A stretch of 64,000 nt of DNA, from the NCBI RefSeq assembly GCF_047922965.1, contig NZ_CP150481.1, forward strand, positions 3,782,001 through 3,846,000. Reading direction: 5' to 3'. A program made the translations under genes and the position numbers. The notes beneath the pieces are model-generated. The model was not told the DNA's origin. It did not search any database and worked only from the letters and a program-made list of their open reading frames with translations. Of the stretch, positions 34,266 through 43,266 are shown in pieces (position 1 is the first letter of the stretch; each line of letters begins with the position of its first letter). Source of the stretch: Neptunicella plasticusilytica. GTDB lineage: Bacteria > Pseudomonadota > Gammaproteobacteria > Enterobacterales > Alteromonadaceae.

Positions 34266-34835
34266 ATGAAAACGCTTATAAAATTGGCAGCTTTAACCCT
34301 ATTGCTGACATTAAGCAGCCAGAGTCAGGCCGACTTGATGACCTTGTCTGGCGATGGTGACTACAACGGCTCGGTGCTCAGCGATAATGGCTGGGCCTCG
34401 AATAATTCAGGTGCAGGGGAAGTGGACTTTTGGACATTTTCACTGGCACAGGACATAAAAATGTCGGTGCTGGTTACATCCGATATCGTGTTCGGTGTCA
34501 GCCTGTACGCGGGGGAGATATTGACTGATCCTGAGTACAACTTTTCCAACTATGCCAGCTTCGACGGCTTATTTGGCGAAACATTGGACTATGTTGCCGG
34601 AAGCGATCCTTTTACACCGCTATCCGGTAACAGTCTATCTGATATTATGCTAACAGCAGGCACCTATACGCTGGCATTGGGCGGTAACGATCTGGGGTTC
34701 GATATGTTTGGTGAATACCAATATTTGCTGAATATATCCAGCCAGGCGGTTGCCGATGTGCCTGAGCCTGAAATGGCATTGTTGATGCTAGTAGGTGTGG
34801 CGGGTTTAATGCTACAACGTAAGCGGATTAGCTGA
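34266..34835 (+). CDS. PEP-CTERM sorted surface/exported protein
   Basis: A 189-residue protein with signal peptide (ending SSQSQADLMT) and the C-terminal tripartite signal PEPEMALLMLVGVAGLMLQ followed by RKR, typical of PEP-CTERM proteins. The middle is beta-rich, low-complexity and Gly/Asp-rich. GAGCATAACAA precedes the start. No exosortase gene is seen in the window, so its processing enzyme must be elsewhere. Confidence 0.85.
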   Translation: MKTLIKLAALTLLLTLSSQSQADLMTLSGDGDYNGSVLSDNGWASNNSGAGEVDFWTFSLAQDIKMSVLVTSDIVFGVSLYAGEILTDPEYNFSNYASFDGLFGETLDYVAGSDPFTPLSGNSLSDIMLTAGTYTLALGGNDLGFDMFGEYQYLLNISSQAVADVPEPEMALLMLVGVAGLMLQRKRIS

Positions 34836-34844
34836 CAGATTTAG

Positions 34845-34870
34845 GGGTAATTCAACTGAATTACCCTTTT
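34845..34870. terminator. Bidirectional intrinsic terminator
   Basis: GGGTAATTC / GAATTACCC stem, AACT loop, followed by TTTTAT on the plus strand. It lies between the convergent PEP-CTERM and apbE genes and includes the apbE stop codon. Confidence 0.6.
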
Positions 34871-35835
34871 ATTGACTGACTCGCCAACCCGGCTGAATAA
34901 TGCAATTTGCGCTGATTATCCATAATAATGCCTTCATAACCGGGAATGCGATTGAGCAACTCAATTCCTGCTTTAACTCCCAGCACAAATACTGCGGTAG
35001 ACAATCCATCAGTAAGAATACTTTGCGCTCCCAATATCGATACGCTCTGCACCTCATGGCTCGACTTGCCACTTTTGGGCGACAAGATGTGATGATAACG
35101 CTCACCATCCTGTTCAAAATAGCGTTCGTAATCACCGGAGGTGGACAAAGCCATATTTTCTAGCGGCAACACCACAGCTTCGCGATCGCGATGACGCGGG
35201 TCACGGATCCCGACAATCCAGGGTTTGCCTCTTCTATCGCCTAACAGTCCGGTGTCCCCACCCGCAGTCACCAGCGCATGCTCAATCCCCAGCGCGCGCA
35301 GCTTTTCAAGGGCGTTGTCCACTGCATAACCTTTGGCAATCCCGCCCAAATCGATTTTGACGTCAGGATGATTGAAGTGAATGCTGAGTTGCTGTTTGTC
35401 CAATCGGATATGGTGGAAATTAATCGCATCCAGTAACTGTTCGATCTGTTGTTCATCCGGTTTGCTATGTTGCCGATAATCATACAAAAAGCCGACACTG
35501 GCAAAGGTTATGTCAAACGCTCCGTCAGTGCGATCAGACACATTTTGGGCGGTTTCGATCACCTCGAACATTTCTGCCGAAATCTTGATTGGATGCAAGC
35601 CAGCCTGACGATTAATCAAGGATAATTCACTGGATGCTTTATACGGACTCATAAGCTCGTCAATACGGCGCATTTCGTCCATAACGCTTTGTACGGCCTG
35701 TTTGCCAAGCTCCGCACTATCCGCCCAGATCTCGACCTGGATATTAGTCCCCATAATGCCTTCGGTCTGCTTAAACCATTCCGCCCTGAGCATCAATGGC
35801 GATAAGCAGATAAGCCCAACTAACAAGCCACGCAT
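34861..35835 (-). CDS. apbE: FAD:protein FMN transferase (ApbE)
   Basis: A 324-residue exported protein with a signal sequence (RGLLVGLICLSPLMLRAEWF). ApbE motifs: MGTNIQVEIWADSAELGKQA near residue 30, GGIAKGYAVDNALEKLRALG near 165, HALVTAGGDTGLLGDRRGKP near 190, HHILSPKSGKSSHEVQ near 245, LTDGLSTAVFVLG near 280. It transfers FMN from FAD to Thr/Ser of periplasmic partners such as NqrC- or RnfG-like proteins; none of these is in the window. It overlaps the rsmI start by one base, so they may be cotranscribed. Confidence 0.92.
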   Translation of the reverse strand: MRGLLVGLICLSPLMLRAEWFKQTEGIMGTNIQVEIWADSAELGKQAVQSVMDEMRRIDELMSPYKASSELSLINRQAGLHPIKISAEMFEVIETAQNVSDRTDGAFDITFASVGFLYDYRQHSKPDEQQIEQLLDAINFHHIRLDKQQLSIHFNHPDVKIDLGGIAKGYAVDNALEKLRALGIEHALVTAGGDTGLLGDRRGKPWIVGIRDPRHRDREAVVLPLENMALSTSGDYERYFEQDGERYHHILSPKSGKSSHEVQSVSILGAQSILTDGLSTAVFVLGVKAGIELLNRIPGYEGIIMDNQRKLHYSAGLASQSIKG

Positions 35836-36671
35836 CAGGATATTTCCAGTCCCAGTTTGTATAGATCGTTTTTCTTTAATTCATAGTGACTGGCGACAAG
35901 CGCAGCCGCTTTTTTAAGCGGTAATTCCTGCATTAAACTCTTCAACAAATTAATCGCTGCAGCAGGAATATTGCCGGTATCGCGTTGGTAACCCGAAATC
36001 AGTAACACAAACTCACCCTTTTGATGGACAGCATCTTCTGTCAGCCACGCCTCTATCTGGCTGGCCGTGCCGGTCCTAAAGGTTTCAAAGGTTTTGGTCA
36101 ATTCTTTGGCTAACACCAGTTGGCGCTCGTCGCCCAAAACTTTGCCAACCCATCTAATGGTATCCACAATACGCCGGGGCGACTCATAAAATACACAGGT
36201 CGCCGATTCTTCCTGTAGCAAATCCAGCGCCTGCTGACGGGCTTGTTCCTTGACCGGTAAAAAGCCCTCGAAACGGAATCTGTCGGTAGCCAATCCAGCG
36301 GCACACATTGCGGTAATGGCGGCACAGGCTCCCGGTATGGGAATAACCTCCAAGTTTTCGGCGCGACACTGATTAACCAATGCGTAACCGGGATCGCTGA
36401 TCAGCGGCGTGCCGGCATCACTGATTAAGGCCACATCCAGTCCTTTTTGCATCCGTTCAATCAACTGGCGAGCACGCTGGGACTCATTATGATCATGCAA
36501 AGAAATAAGACGCGTATCAATTTGATAGTGCTGCAGCAACTTTTGGCTATGACGGGTATCTTCTGCGGCAATCACGTCGACCTGTTGCAGAATATCCACC
36601 GCCCGGTGTGTGATGTCGGCGAGATTGCCAATCGGCGTCGCGACGATATATAACTTGCCTGAATGTTCCAA
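35835..36671 (-). CDS. rsmI: 16S rRNA 2'-O-ribose C1402 methyltransferase
   Basis: A 278-residue protein of the RsmI family: GKLYIVATPIGNLADITHRA at the N-terminus, AAEDTRHSQKLLQHYQIDTR, LISDAGTPLISDPGYALVN, and FEGFLPVKEQARQQALDLLQ. It methylates the ribose of C1402 in 16S rRNA with RsmH. It is divergent from lpoA, as in E. coli and Alteromonadales. Confidence 0.97.
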   Translation of the reverse strand: MEHSGKLYIVATPIGNLADITHRAVDILQQVDVIAAEDTRHSQKLLQHYQIDTRLISLHDHNESQRARQLIERMQKGLDVALISDAGTPLISDPGYALVNQCRAENLEVIPIPGACAAITAMCAAGLATDRFRFEGFLPVKEQARQQALDLLQEESATCVFYESPRRIVDTIRWVGKVLGDERQLVLAKELTKTFETFRTGTASQIEAWLTEDAVHQKGEFVLLISGYQRDTGNIPAAAINLLKSLMQELPLKKAAALVASHYELKKNDLYKLGLEIS

Positions 36672-36750
36672 AGTGACACACCTTTAATTGTTTTCAATTG
36701 CCAGCCATTCTAAACTACCGCACAGCATAAAGGTAAGTTAATGAGGGCGC

Positions 36751-38550
36751 ATGAAATTTAATTGGCAATGGTTGGTAACAGGTTCGGTAACGATATTATG
36801 TGCCTGTAGTACGGTGCCACAAAAAAAAGCTCCGGATATCAGCGGCCCCCGCGAAGTGCAAATTGAACATCCTGCGCCAACCGAATCGGCTGAAAAATTT
36901 TTGCGCCTGGCCAAAGATGCCGAACCGGACAGACGCAACTTGCTGCTATTCCGCGCCGCCGAAATATGGCAAGTGCAACAGCAGTGTGACAAAAGTATCA
37001 AAGTCATCGATATTTTGCGGCCTGAACTGATTGTGCCGATGGATATCTCCCAGGCCAAGCTGATTGAAGCCGAATGTTTGCTGGATATGGGATTTGTCCC
37101 GCAGTCACAAAAATTGGCAAATGATATTATCGGTCAGTACGGTTTGCAGCAACGTCTTTATACGCTACGCGCCAGGTTGCTGGAACAACAACTGCATTGG
37201 CTGGATGCTGCTATCGCCTGGCAAAAAGTGGCCAGTACCAACCCACAGGCCAATGAACATATCTGGCCTTTATTAAAAAAATTATCGTTAAAACAACTGG
37301 AGCAGGCCAGTCAGCAAAACAATGATTTACAGGCCTGGCTACAGTTGGCGATTATCACCCGTAAACATTCCGCTGATGCCTATCGTATGGCGTTCGAATT
37401 GCAAACCTGGCAAGCCCGTTACCCTAACCATCCGGCCTACCAGAACCTGCCTAAAGATCTGGATATAGCATTACATACTGTAAAATATCAACCGCAAAGC
37501 ATTGCCGTTCTATTACCTTTATCCGGCCGCTTGCAAAGTCAGGGAGAGGCACTCAAACAGGGGATTCTGGCGGCCTATTTTGAACATGAAAATGCCCAGC
37601 CGGAATTAACCTTTATCGATTCCAATCTGATGCAACCACAGGATAGCGTTAGTATTGCCGAGCAATACGATTTTATCGTCGGCCCACTGGAGAAAGAAAA
37701 AATTGAATCTTTGCTATCAACCTTGCCGGCCGATAAGCCGGTATTGGCGTTGAACCGCGTAGCAAATATCCCGCCGCAATCTCAAACCTACTTTTTTGCC
37801 TTGGCGCCAGAAGACGAGGCCCAGCAACTGGTCGAACATTTGCTCGATCAGGGTTTCAAAAAACCGGTATTGATTGCTTCAGGCAATAGCAGTATGCAAC
37901 GCATGGTCAGTACGTTTAGCCAACTATGGCTGGAAAAAACCCGCTTTTCACCTAATTCGGTAACCTTTGAATCGAGCAAATCCATGCGTACCGGTATTGC
38001 CGATTTACTCGAAGTGAATCAAAGCCGGGCTCGCATCAGTCAAATTGAACGTCTTTACGCGAAGGAAGTTTATTCGTTCTATCGTAACAGGCAGGATATC
38101 GACGCCATCGTTATTTTTGCCAATGCCGAAGAAACCGAACTGTTGGTGCCCATTATCGAAGCCAGTATTAGTCCATTTTCCGATATGATCCCGGTGTTCG
38201 GTTCATCCCGCAGTTATAACCAGGTGATGAGTAATAACTCGCTACGAGACCTGCGTAATTTGACCTTTATTGATATGCCCTGGATGCTACCCCAACATCC
38301 CTGGCAAGAGCTGAAACATAGTTTTGATACTTTGTGGCCCAACCATCAAGGTAGCCTGCAACGGCTATTTGCTATGGGTTACGATGCCTATACCCTTATT
38401 CCGCACCTGAAGCATATGGCTATTCTGCCAGAATTGAGAGTCTCCGGATTGACCGGACAAATATCACTGGACAGTCATGATGTGCTGCATCAGGAGTTCG
38501 CTCTGGGCAAGGTCGAACAGGAGCAGGTTATAAAAATTGAACTGGATTAA
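36751..38550 (+). CDS. lpoA: Outer-membrane lipoprotein activator of PBP1A
   Basis: A 599-residue lipoprotein (lipobox ILCAC, residues about 11-15). TPR-like N-terminal half and, from about residue 245, a type-I periplasmic-binding-fold domain (SIAVLLPLSGRLQSQGEALK). LpoA spans the periplasm to activate PBP1A peptidoglycan synthesis. Position next to rsmI and yraN is conserved. It overlaps the yraN start by 14 bases. Confidence 0.95.
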   Translation: MKFNWQWLVTGSVTILCACSTVPQKKAPDISGPREVQIEHPAPTESAEKFLRLAKDAEPDRRNLLLFRAAEIWQVQQQCDKSIKVIDILRPELIVPMDISQAKLIEAECLLDMGFVPQSQKLANDIIGQYGLQQRLYTLRARLLEQQLHWLDAAIAWQKVASTNPQANEHIWPLLKKLSLKQLEQASQQNNDLQAWLQLAIITRKHSADAYRMAFELQTWQARYPNHPAYQNLPKDLDIALHTVKYQPQSIAVLLPLSGRLQSQGEALKQGILAAYFEHENAQPELTFIDSNLMQPQDSVSIAEQYDFIVGPLEKEKIESLLSTLPADKPVLALNRVANIPPQSQTYFFALAPEDEAQQLVEHLLDQGFKKPVLIASGNSSMQRMVSTFSQLWLEKTRFSPNSVTFESSKSMRTGIADLLEVNQSRARISQIERLYAKEVYSFYRNRQDIDAIVIFANAEETELLVPIIEASISPFSDMIPVFGSSRSYNQVMSNNSLRDLRNLTFIDMPWMLPQHPWQELKHSFDTLWPNHQGSLQRLFAMGYDAYTLIPHLKHMAILPELRVSGLTGQISLDSHDVLHQEFALGKVEQEQVIKIELD

Positions 38551-38896
38551 ACAACGCTTATCTACTCTGATAGGTCAGCAAGCCGAACAACTCGCTTGCC
38601 GTTATCTGCAGGAGCATGGACTGAAGCTTAGGCAAAGCAACTACCATTGTCGCCGTGGCGAGATTGATTTGATCATGACCGACGCTGAGCAACTGGTGTT
38701 TGTCGAAGTGAAATATCGTAGCCAGTCCAGCCATGGAGGTGCCGCAGAGTACTTTCATTCACATAAACGCAGAAAATTTGAATCTGCAGTTGCGCATTAT
38801 TTACATGAACACAAATTAAATCCATCCATAACCGCTTACCGTATCGACTTATTGGCGATACAGGGCAGCGAGATTGAATGGTTTAAAGGAGTATAA
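38537..38896 (+). CDS. yraN: YraN/UPF0102 nuclease-like protein
   Basis: A 119-residue protein with the UPF0102 pattern: YLQEHGLKLRQSNYHCRRGE, IDLIMTDAEQLVFVEVKYRS (residues 33-63, a PD-(D/E)XK-like ExK motif), HGGAAEYFHSHKRRKF. Predicted to fold as a Holliday-junction-resolvase-like nuclease; function is unproven in the family. TTG start inside the lpoA 3' end. Confidence 0.9.
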   Translation: MNWIKQRLSTLIGQQAEQLACRYLQEHGLKLRQSNYHCRRGEIDLIMTDAEQLVFVEVKYRSQSSHGGAAEYFHSHKRRKFESAVAHYLHEHKLNPSITAYRIDLLAIQGSEIEWFKGV

Positions 38897-38903
38897 CAAC
38901 CTG

Positions 38904-39497
38904 ATGATCGAGCAGATTAAGGCCAATTTTACCGAAAGTATCCAGACTAAAATTGCCGCCACCGAAACCATGGCCGAATCCATCGCCTATGCCGCACAAA
39001 TGATCGTTCACGCCCTCATCAGCGGTAACAAGATACTAAGTTGCGGCAATGGCGGCTCCGCTACCGATGCTCAGCGTTTCTCTTCAGAATTACTCAACCG
39101 ATATGAACGGGAGCGCCCGAGTTTACCCGCTATCGCGTTAACAGCAGATACCTCAACCTTAACTTCTATTGCCAACGATTATAGCTATGACGAAATTTAC
39201 TCCAAACAGGTACGTGCGTTAGGCCAATCTGGTGATATTCTATTAGCCATTTCCACTAGCGGTAATTCGCGCAATGTAATCACCGCGATGGAAGCGGCAT
39301 TGAGCCGGGATATGACCATCATTGCCTTAACCGGTAAAGACGGTGGAGAAATGGCCGGGTTGTTAGGCCCCAATGATATTGAAATGCGGGTGCCATCTAA
39401 CCGGACAGCCCGAATTCAGGAAGTGCATTTATTGGTCATTCATATTCTATGTGAGAGTATAGATAACAGTTTATTTCCAGATCATAGTGAGGAATAG
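38904..39497 (+). CDS. diaA: DnaA initiator-associating protein DiaA (SIS domain)
   Basis: About 197 residues from the ATG at 38904. One SIS domain: ILSCGNGGSATDAQRFSSEL near residue 43, LTADTSTLTSIANDYSYDEI near 80, and SGDILLAISTSGNSRNVITA near 105. DiaA binds DnaA and promotes timely initiation at oriC; the fold is that of GmhA phosphoheptose isomerase, the alternative name. Genomic position between yraN and the BON-domain gene supports DiaA. Confidence 0.93.
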   Translation: MIEQIKANFTESIQTKIAATETMAESIAYAAQMIVHALISGNKILSCGNGGSATDAQRFSSELLNRYERERPSLPAIALTADTSTLTSIANDYSYDEIYSKQVRALGQSGDILLAISTSGNSRNVITAMEAALSRDMTIIALTGKDGGEMAGLLGPNDIEMRVPSNRTARIQEVHLLVIHILCESIDNSLFPDHSEE

Positions 39498-39498
39498 C

Positions 39499-40062
39499 AT
39501 GATTCGTTTAGCATTGGTGTTATCAGTATTAGCCTTGCAGGGCTGCGCTGCGGTTATCGTCGCCGGGGGCGTGGGTGTCGCCGCCTCAGCTCATGATCGT
39601 CGTACTATCGGCACCCAGATTGATGACAAGACCTTAACCGCCAGAATTTCCAATAACCTCAGCGAAAACAAGAACCTCGACGAATTTGCCCACGTTAGCG
39701 TGAATGTGTTCAATGGCATCGCCATTCTGGTGGGACAGACTCCCAATGACGATCTGCGTAATCAGGCGGAACAAGCGGCCAAAAATGTTCAGCACATTCG
39801 CAAGCTACACAATCAAATCCGCATTGGCTCACCGACTTCTACCGGTACTCGGGCCAACGACGTGTGGCTAGCCTCCAAAGTCAAAACCAATCTGATTGCC
39901 GATAAGCGCATAGACGGCTTGCATATTGATATTGTGGTGGAAGACTCGGAAGTATTTTTAATGGGTCTGGTCAACGAAAACGAAGCCAATATTGCGGTAG
40001 ATATCGCCCGTAATATTGGAGGTGTAGCGCGAGTAGTTAAAGCGTTTGAGTATTTAAACTAG
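39499..40062 (+). CDS. dolP: BON-domain outer-membrane lipoprotein DolP
   Basis: About 187 residues from the ATG at 39499. Lipobox LQGC (residues 14-17). Two BON domains (residues about 45-110 and 120-185: VSVNVFNGIAILVGQTPNDD, then LHIDIVVEDSEVFLMGLVNE). DolP (YraP) supports outer-membrane integrity and BAM activity. Starts two bases after the diaA stop. A shared terminator follows. Confidence 0.93.
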   Translation: MIRLALVLSVLALQGCAAVIVAGGVGVAASAHDRRTIGTQIDDKTLTARISNNLSENKNLDEFAHVSVNVFNGIAILVGQTPNDDLRNQAEQAAKNVQHIRKLHNQIRIGSPTSTGTRANDVWLASKVKTNLIADKRIDGLHIDIVVEDSEVFLMGLVNENEANIAVDIARNIGGVARVVKAFEYLN

Positions 40063-40083
40063 CAGGTAGGCAGGTACGGGTAT

Positions 40084-40110
40084 AAAAAAAAGCGCTTAAC
40101 GCGCTTTTTT
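40084..40110. terminator. Bidirectional intrinsic terminator (dolP/sspB)
   Basis: AAAAAAAGCGC TTAA GCGCTTTTTT-type hairpin between convergent genes. A- and T-runs flank both sides. Confidence 0.85.
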
Positions 40111-40116
40111 ATTGTC

Positions 40117-40518
40117 TTATTTAACCACTTTCAGCTGCGGTTTGCCCTTTACCGGTGGTGTTGCTGGCGCTTCAGTGTTTTCCACTTCATCTTCAGCCAA
40201 CTCTTCTTCGTCGGTAAAAATAGTACCTGCGCCGTTTTCCTTGGCATAAATGGCTAACACCGCCTTGACCGGCACAAACAACTGCCTGGCTGCGCCACCA
40301 AAACGGGCCTGGAAACTGATATCCACGTTACCTACTGTAAGTTGCTGACAGGCGCTGGGAGAAATGTTCAATACAATCTGTCCCTGTTTCACATGTTCCT
40401 GGGGAACTTCCACCCCGGGTTGTAAAGCATCAACAACAATATAGGGTGTGAGATCGTTATCCAGAATCCATTCATGGAAAGCACGCAACATGTAAGGCCG
40501 GTTAGACGTCATATCCAA
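40117..40518 (-). CDS. sspB: ClpXP specificity-enhancing factor SspB
   Basis: A 133-residue protein. SspB fold: TSNRPYMLRAFHEWILDNDL at the start, GQIVLNISPSACQQLTVGNV, and the ClpX-binding tail KGKPQLKVVK at the end, after a flexible acidic linker. It delivers ssrA-tagged peptides to ClpXP. Adjacent to sspA with three bases between. Confidence 0.97.
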   Translation of the reverse strand: MDMTSNRPYMLRAFHEWILDNDLTPYIVVDALQPGVEVPQEHVKQGQIVLNISPSACQQLTVGNVDISFQARFGGAARQLFVPVKAVLAIYAKENGAGTIFTDEEELAEDEVENTEAPATPPVKGKPQLKVVK

Positions 40519-40520
40519 AC

Positions 40521-41153
40521 CTATAACGGGTTATGTATTTCACGTTCCTGATCGGTCAATGACGCGACAAAGGAACTGCGTTCAAAAATACGCTTCATGT
40601 AGCTTTTAACTTCCTTGCTACCATTGCCGGACAATTCAATACCGAAGGCCGGTAAGCGCCACAATAAGGGAGCCAGATAACAATCTACCAGACTGAATTC
40701 TTCACTCATAAAGAAAGGCGTTTCAGCGAACAGCGGTGCCAGGCTCAGAATCGCTTCACGCAATTCGTTACGTGCCACTTCAACATTACCCTGGCCTTTG
40801 AGGATTTGCTCTGCCAGTGAATACCAGTCCTGCTCGATACGATGCATCATCAAACGGCTTTGACCGCGAGAAACAGGGTAAACAGGCATCAACGGAGGAT
40901 GGGGAAAACGCTCGTCCAGGTATTCCATAATAATGCGGGACTGATACAACACCAGCTCACGATCAACCAGCGTAGGCACTGTTCCGTACGGGTTTAAATC
41001 AACTAAATCTTCAGGCACATTGCTAGGTTCGACAAACGTAATCTCGACCCCAACGCCCTTTTCTGCCAATACAATGCGTACTTGATGACTATAAATATCT
41101 ATCGCATCGGAAAACAATGTCATGATAGAACGTTTATTTGTGGCTACAGCCAT
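40521..41153 (-). CDS. sspA: Stringent starvation protein A
   Basis: A 210-residue GST-fold protein: RSIMTLFSDAIDIYSHQVRI at the N-terminus, EPSNVPEDLVDLNPYGTVPT near 42, SRIIMEYLDERFPHPPLMPV near 72. SspA binds RNA polymerase with sigma-70 and acts in stationary phase. It precedes sspB in the same transcript and follows the petABC terminator. Confidence 0.97.
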   Translation of the reverse strand: MAVATNKRSIMTLFSDAIDIYSHQVRIVLAEKGVGVEITFVEPSNVPEDLVDLNPYGTVPTLVDRELVLYQSRIIMEYLDERFPHPPLMPVYPVSRGQSRLMMHRIEQDWYSLAEQILKGQGNVEVARNELREAILSLAPLFAETPFFMSEEFSLVDCYLAPLLWRLPAFGIELSGNGSKEVKSYMKRIFERSSFVASLTDQEREIHNPL

Positions 41154-41202
41154 TAAGCTTCCTCCAAAATCCTAAAAATTGTCTTTGTCATAGATGGCAA
41201 AA

Positions 41203-41226
41203 AAAGGGGCATTAGTGCCCCTTTTC
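41203..41226 (-). terminator. Intrinsic terminator after petC
   Basis: AAAAGGGGCA / TGCCCCTTTT stem with TTAG loop. On the minus strand it is followed by a T-run. It separates petABC from sspA. Confidence 0.8.
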
Positions 41227-41262
41227 ATACTGATTGATCATTATACACGATTTTTTGCAGAA

Positions 41263-42000
41263 TTAATGAACTTCGCGCCAGTATTCTTTCTTCAGCAAAT
41301 AGACAAAAACAAACAATACTAAAATAAACACAATCACCCAGCGACCGATACTTTCGGCTTCGAGTCTGGCCGGTTCGCCCATATAAGTCAGGAAGTTAAC
41401 CAGATCCAATACCGCCTTATCATATTCGTCAGGGCTTAGCTCACCCTTGCCGTCACTTTTGATCCCCACATAGCGGTCAACCATTTCACCATCGACCATT
41501 CTTTGTTCATAGGTTTTGCTTGGTGTACCTTGCAGTTCCTGCAATACATGCGGCATACCTACTTCAGGGAAGACCAGATTGTTAACTCCCCATGGGCGTG
41601 AAGGGTCAGCATAGAAAGAGCGTAAATAGGTGTACAACCAGTCAGCTCCCCTAACGCGTGCGACCAGAGTCAAATCCGGTGGCGCCGCCCCAAACCATTT
41701 AGCGGCGGTCTTTTTGTGCATATTGTTGGTGATATAATCACCCACTTTTTCACCGGTAAATTGCAGGTTTTCCTGACCTAGTGCCAACGGAACGCCCAAG
41801 TCCTCAAAAGTACGCTGATAGCGTTGATACTGCATCTGGTGACAACCCAGACAGTAGTTCATAAAAGTACGGGCACCTGATTGCAATGAGGCTTTATCGG
41901 TTAAGTCGATATTGGCTTCATCCAGATGAACGCTATGACCACCGGCCGCCATGGCCAAAGTCGGCAGCAACAAGCTCAATAGAATGATTAACTTCTTCAT
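41263..42000 (-). CDS. petC: Cytochrome c1 of the bc1 complex
   Basis: A 245-residue membrane-anchored cytochrome. Signal peptide MKKLIILLSLLLPTLAMAAG. Haem motif CLGCH near residue 50 and Met ligand region (MPHVLQEL) near 142. C-terminal anchor helix WVIVFILVLFVFVYLLKKEY. Third gene of the petABC operon; start overlaps the petB stop by 4 bases. It takes electrons from the Rieske protein. Confidence 0.97.
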   Translation of the reverse strand: MKKLIILLSLLLPTLAMAAGGHSVHLDEANIDLTDKASLQSGARTFMNYCLGCHQMQYQRYQRTFEDLGVPLALGQENLQFTGEKVGDYITNNMHKKTAAKWFGAAPPDLTLVARVRGADWLYTYLRSFYADPSRPWGVNNLVFPEVGMPHVLQELQGTPSKTYEQRMVDGEMVDRYVGIKSDGKGELSPDEYDKAVLDLVNFLTYMGEPARLEAESIGRWVIVFILVLFVFVYLLKKEYWREVH

Positions 42001-43265
42001 TTAGAGATCCTCGCTGGCAGTGGTTTGGTCGTCTCGTTCTTACTGTAAATAAACATCAGTATAAAGAAGCCGAAATACATAACTGTCAGGATCTGTGACG
42101 CGGTAATCTTCCAGTTTTCTTGTGGTGTCCCACCTAAATAGCCGAGAAAGATAAACACGCCAGCAAACACAATCAGATTCCACTTGTGCAAACCTGAGCG
42201 ATAACGCCAGGACTTGACTTTTGACCTGTCCCACCAGGGCAACAAAAACAGGAAGATGATGGCCAGAAACATGGCGCAAACACCCATCAGTTTATTCGGA
42301 ACGGCCTTCAGGATGGCGTAGAAAGGTGTGAAATACCATACCGGGAAAATATGCTCCGGTGTTTTCAAACCGTTGGCAATTTCAAAATTTGGATGTTCAA
42401 GGAAGTAACCGAACATTTCCGGATTAAAGAACATGACATAGCAGAACAACAGCAGGAACACACAGAATGCGACCAAGTCTTTCAACACAATGTGCGGAAA
42501 GAAAGGGACAACATCATCAATAATGTCGTATTTGTTGGTGTAATACTCATGCATTTTGAATTTGGTTTTTTCTTCTTCTTTTAACGACCCTTTAGGACGC
42601 TTGACTTCAACACCATCCGGGTTATTGGAACCAACTTCATGCAAAGCAACAATGTGCAAGAACACCAAAATAACAATCACTAGTGGTAAAGCAATAACAT
42701 GTAGCGCAAAAAAGCGGTTTAAGGTGGCGCCGGAGATCACATAGTCACCCTGGATCCACACCACCAAATCCGGCCCGATGCCAGGAATAGCACTGAATAG
42801 GGATACAATTACCTGTGCTCCCCAGTATGACATCTGTCCCCAGGGTAAAACGTAGCCCATAAAGGCTTCGGCCATCAATGCCAGATAAATAAACATACCG
42901 AACAGCCACAACAACTCACGAGGCTTCTGATAAGAGCCATAGATCATGCCGCGGAACATATGCAGATAAACCACAATAAAAAAGGCTGAAGCGCCGGTGG
43001 AGTGCATATAACGCAATATATAGCCGTAATCGACCTCACGCATGATGTATTCAACCGACGCAAACGCACGTTCGGCAGAAGGCTCAAAGTTCATGGTCAA
43101 CCAGATACCGGTAACAATCTGGTTAATCAGTACGATAGTGGCCAGGAAGCCGAACACGTACCAGAAATTCATATTCTTGGGTGCTGGATATTCCATGGCG
43201 TGCATTTTTGCCACACGCATCATCGGAATACGGTATTCAATCCAGTCGAGTAGATTTTGCCACAT
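41997..43265 (-). CDS. petB: Cytochrome b of the bc1 complex
   Basis: A 422-residue protein with eight to nine membrane helices. The Qo-site motif PEHI appears as TPEHIFPVWYFTPFYAILKA. Haem ligand histidines lie in the MHSTGASAFFIVVYLHMFRG and ALHVIALPLVIVILVFLH helices. It is the catalytic core of the ubiquinol:cytochrome c reductase. One base from petA. Confidence 0.97.
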   Translation of the reverse strand: MWQNLLDWIEYRIPMMRVAKMHAMEYPAPKNMNFWYVFGFLATIVLINQIVTGIWLTMNFEPSAERAFASVEYIMREVDYGYILRYMHSTGASAFFIVVYLHMFRGMIYGSYQKPRELLWLFGMFIYLALMAEAFMGYVLPWGQMSYWGAQVIVSLFSAIPGIGPDLVVWIQGDYVISGATLNRFFALHVIALPLVIVILVFLHIVALHEVGSNNPDGVEVKRPKGSLKEEEKTKFKMHEYYTNKYDIIDDVVPFFPHIVLKDLVAFCVFLLLFCYVMFFNPEMFGYFLEHPNFEIANGLKTPEHIFPVWYFTPFYAILKAVPNKLMGVCAMFLAIIFLFLLPWWDRSKVKSWRYRSGLHKWNLIVFAGVFIFLGYLGGTPQENWKITASQILTVMYFGFFILMFIYSKNETTKPLPARISK

Positions 43266-43266
43266 A

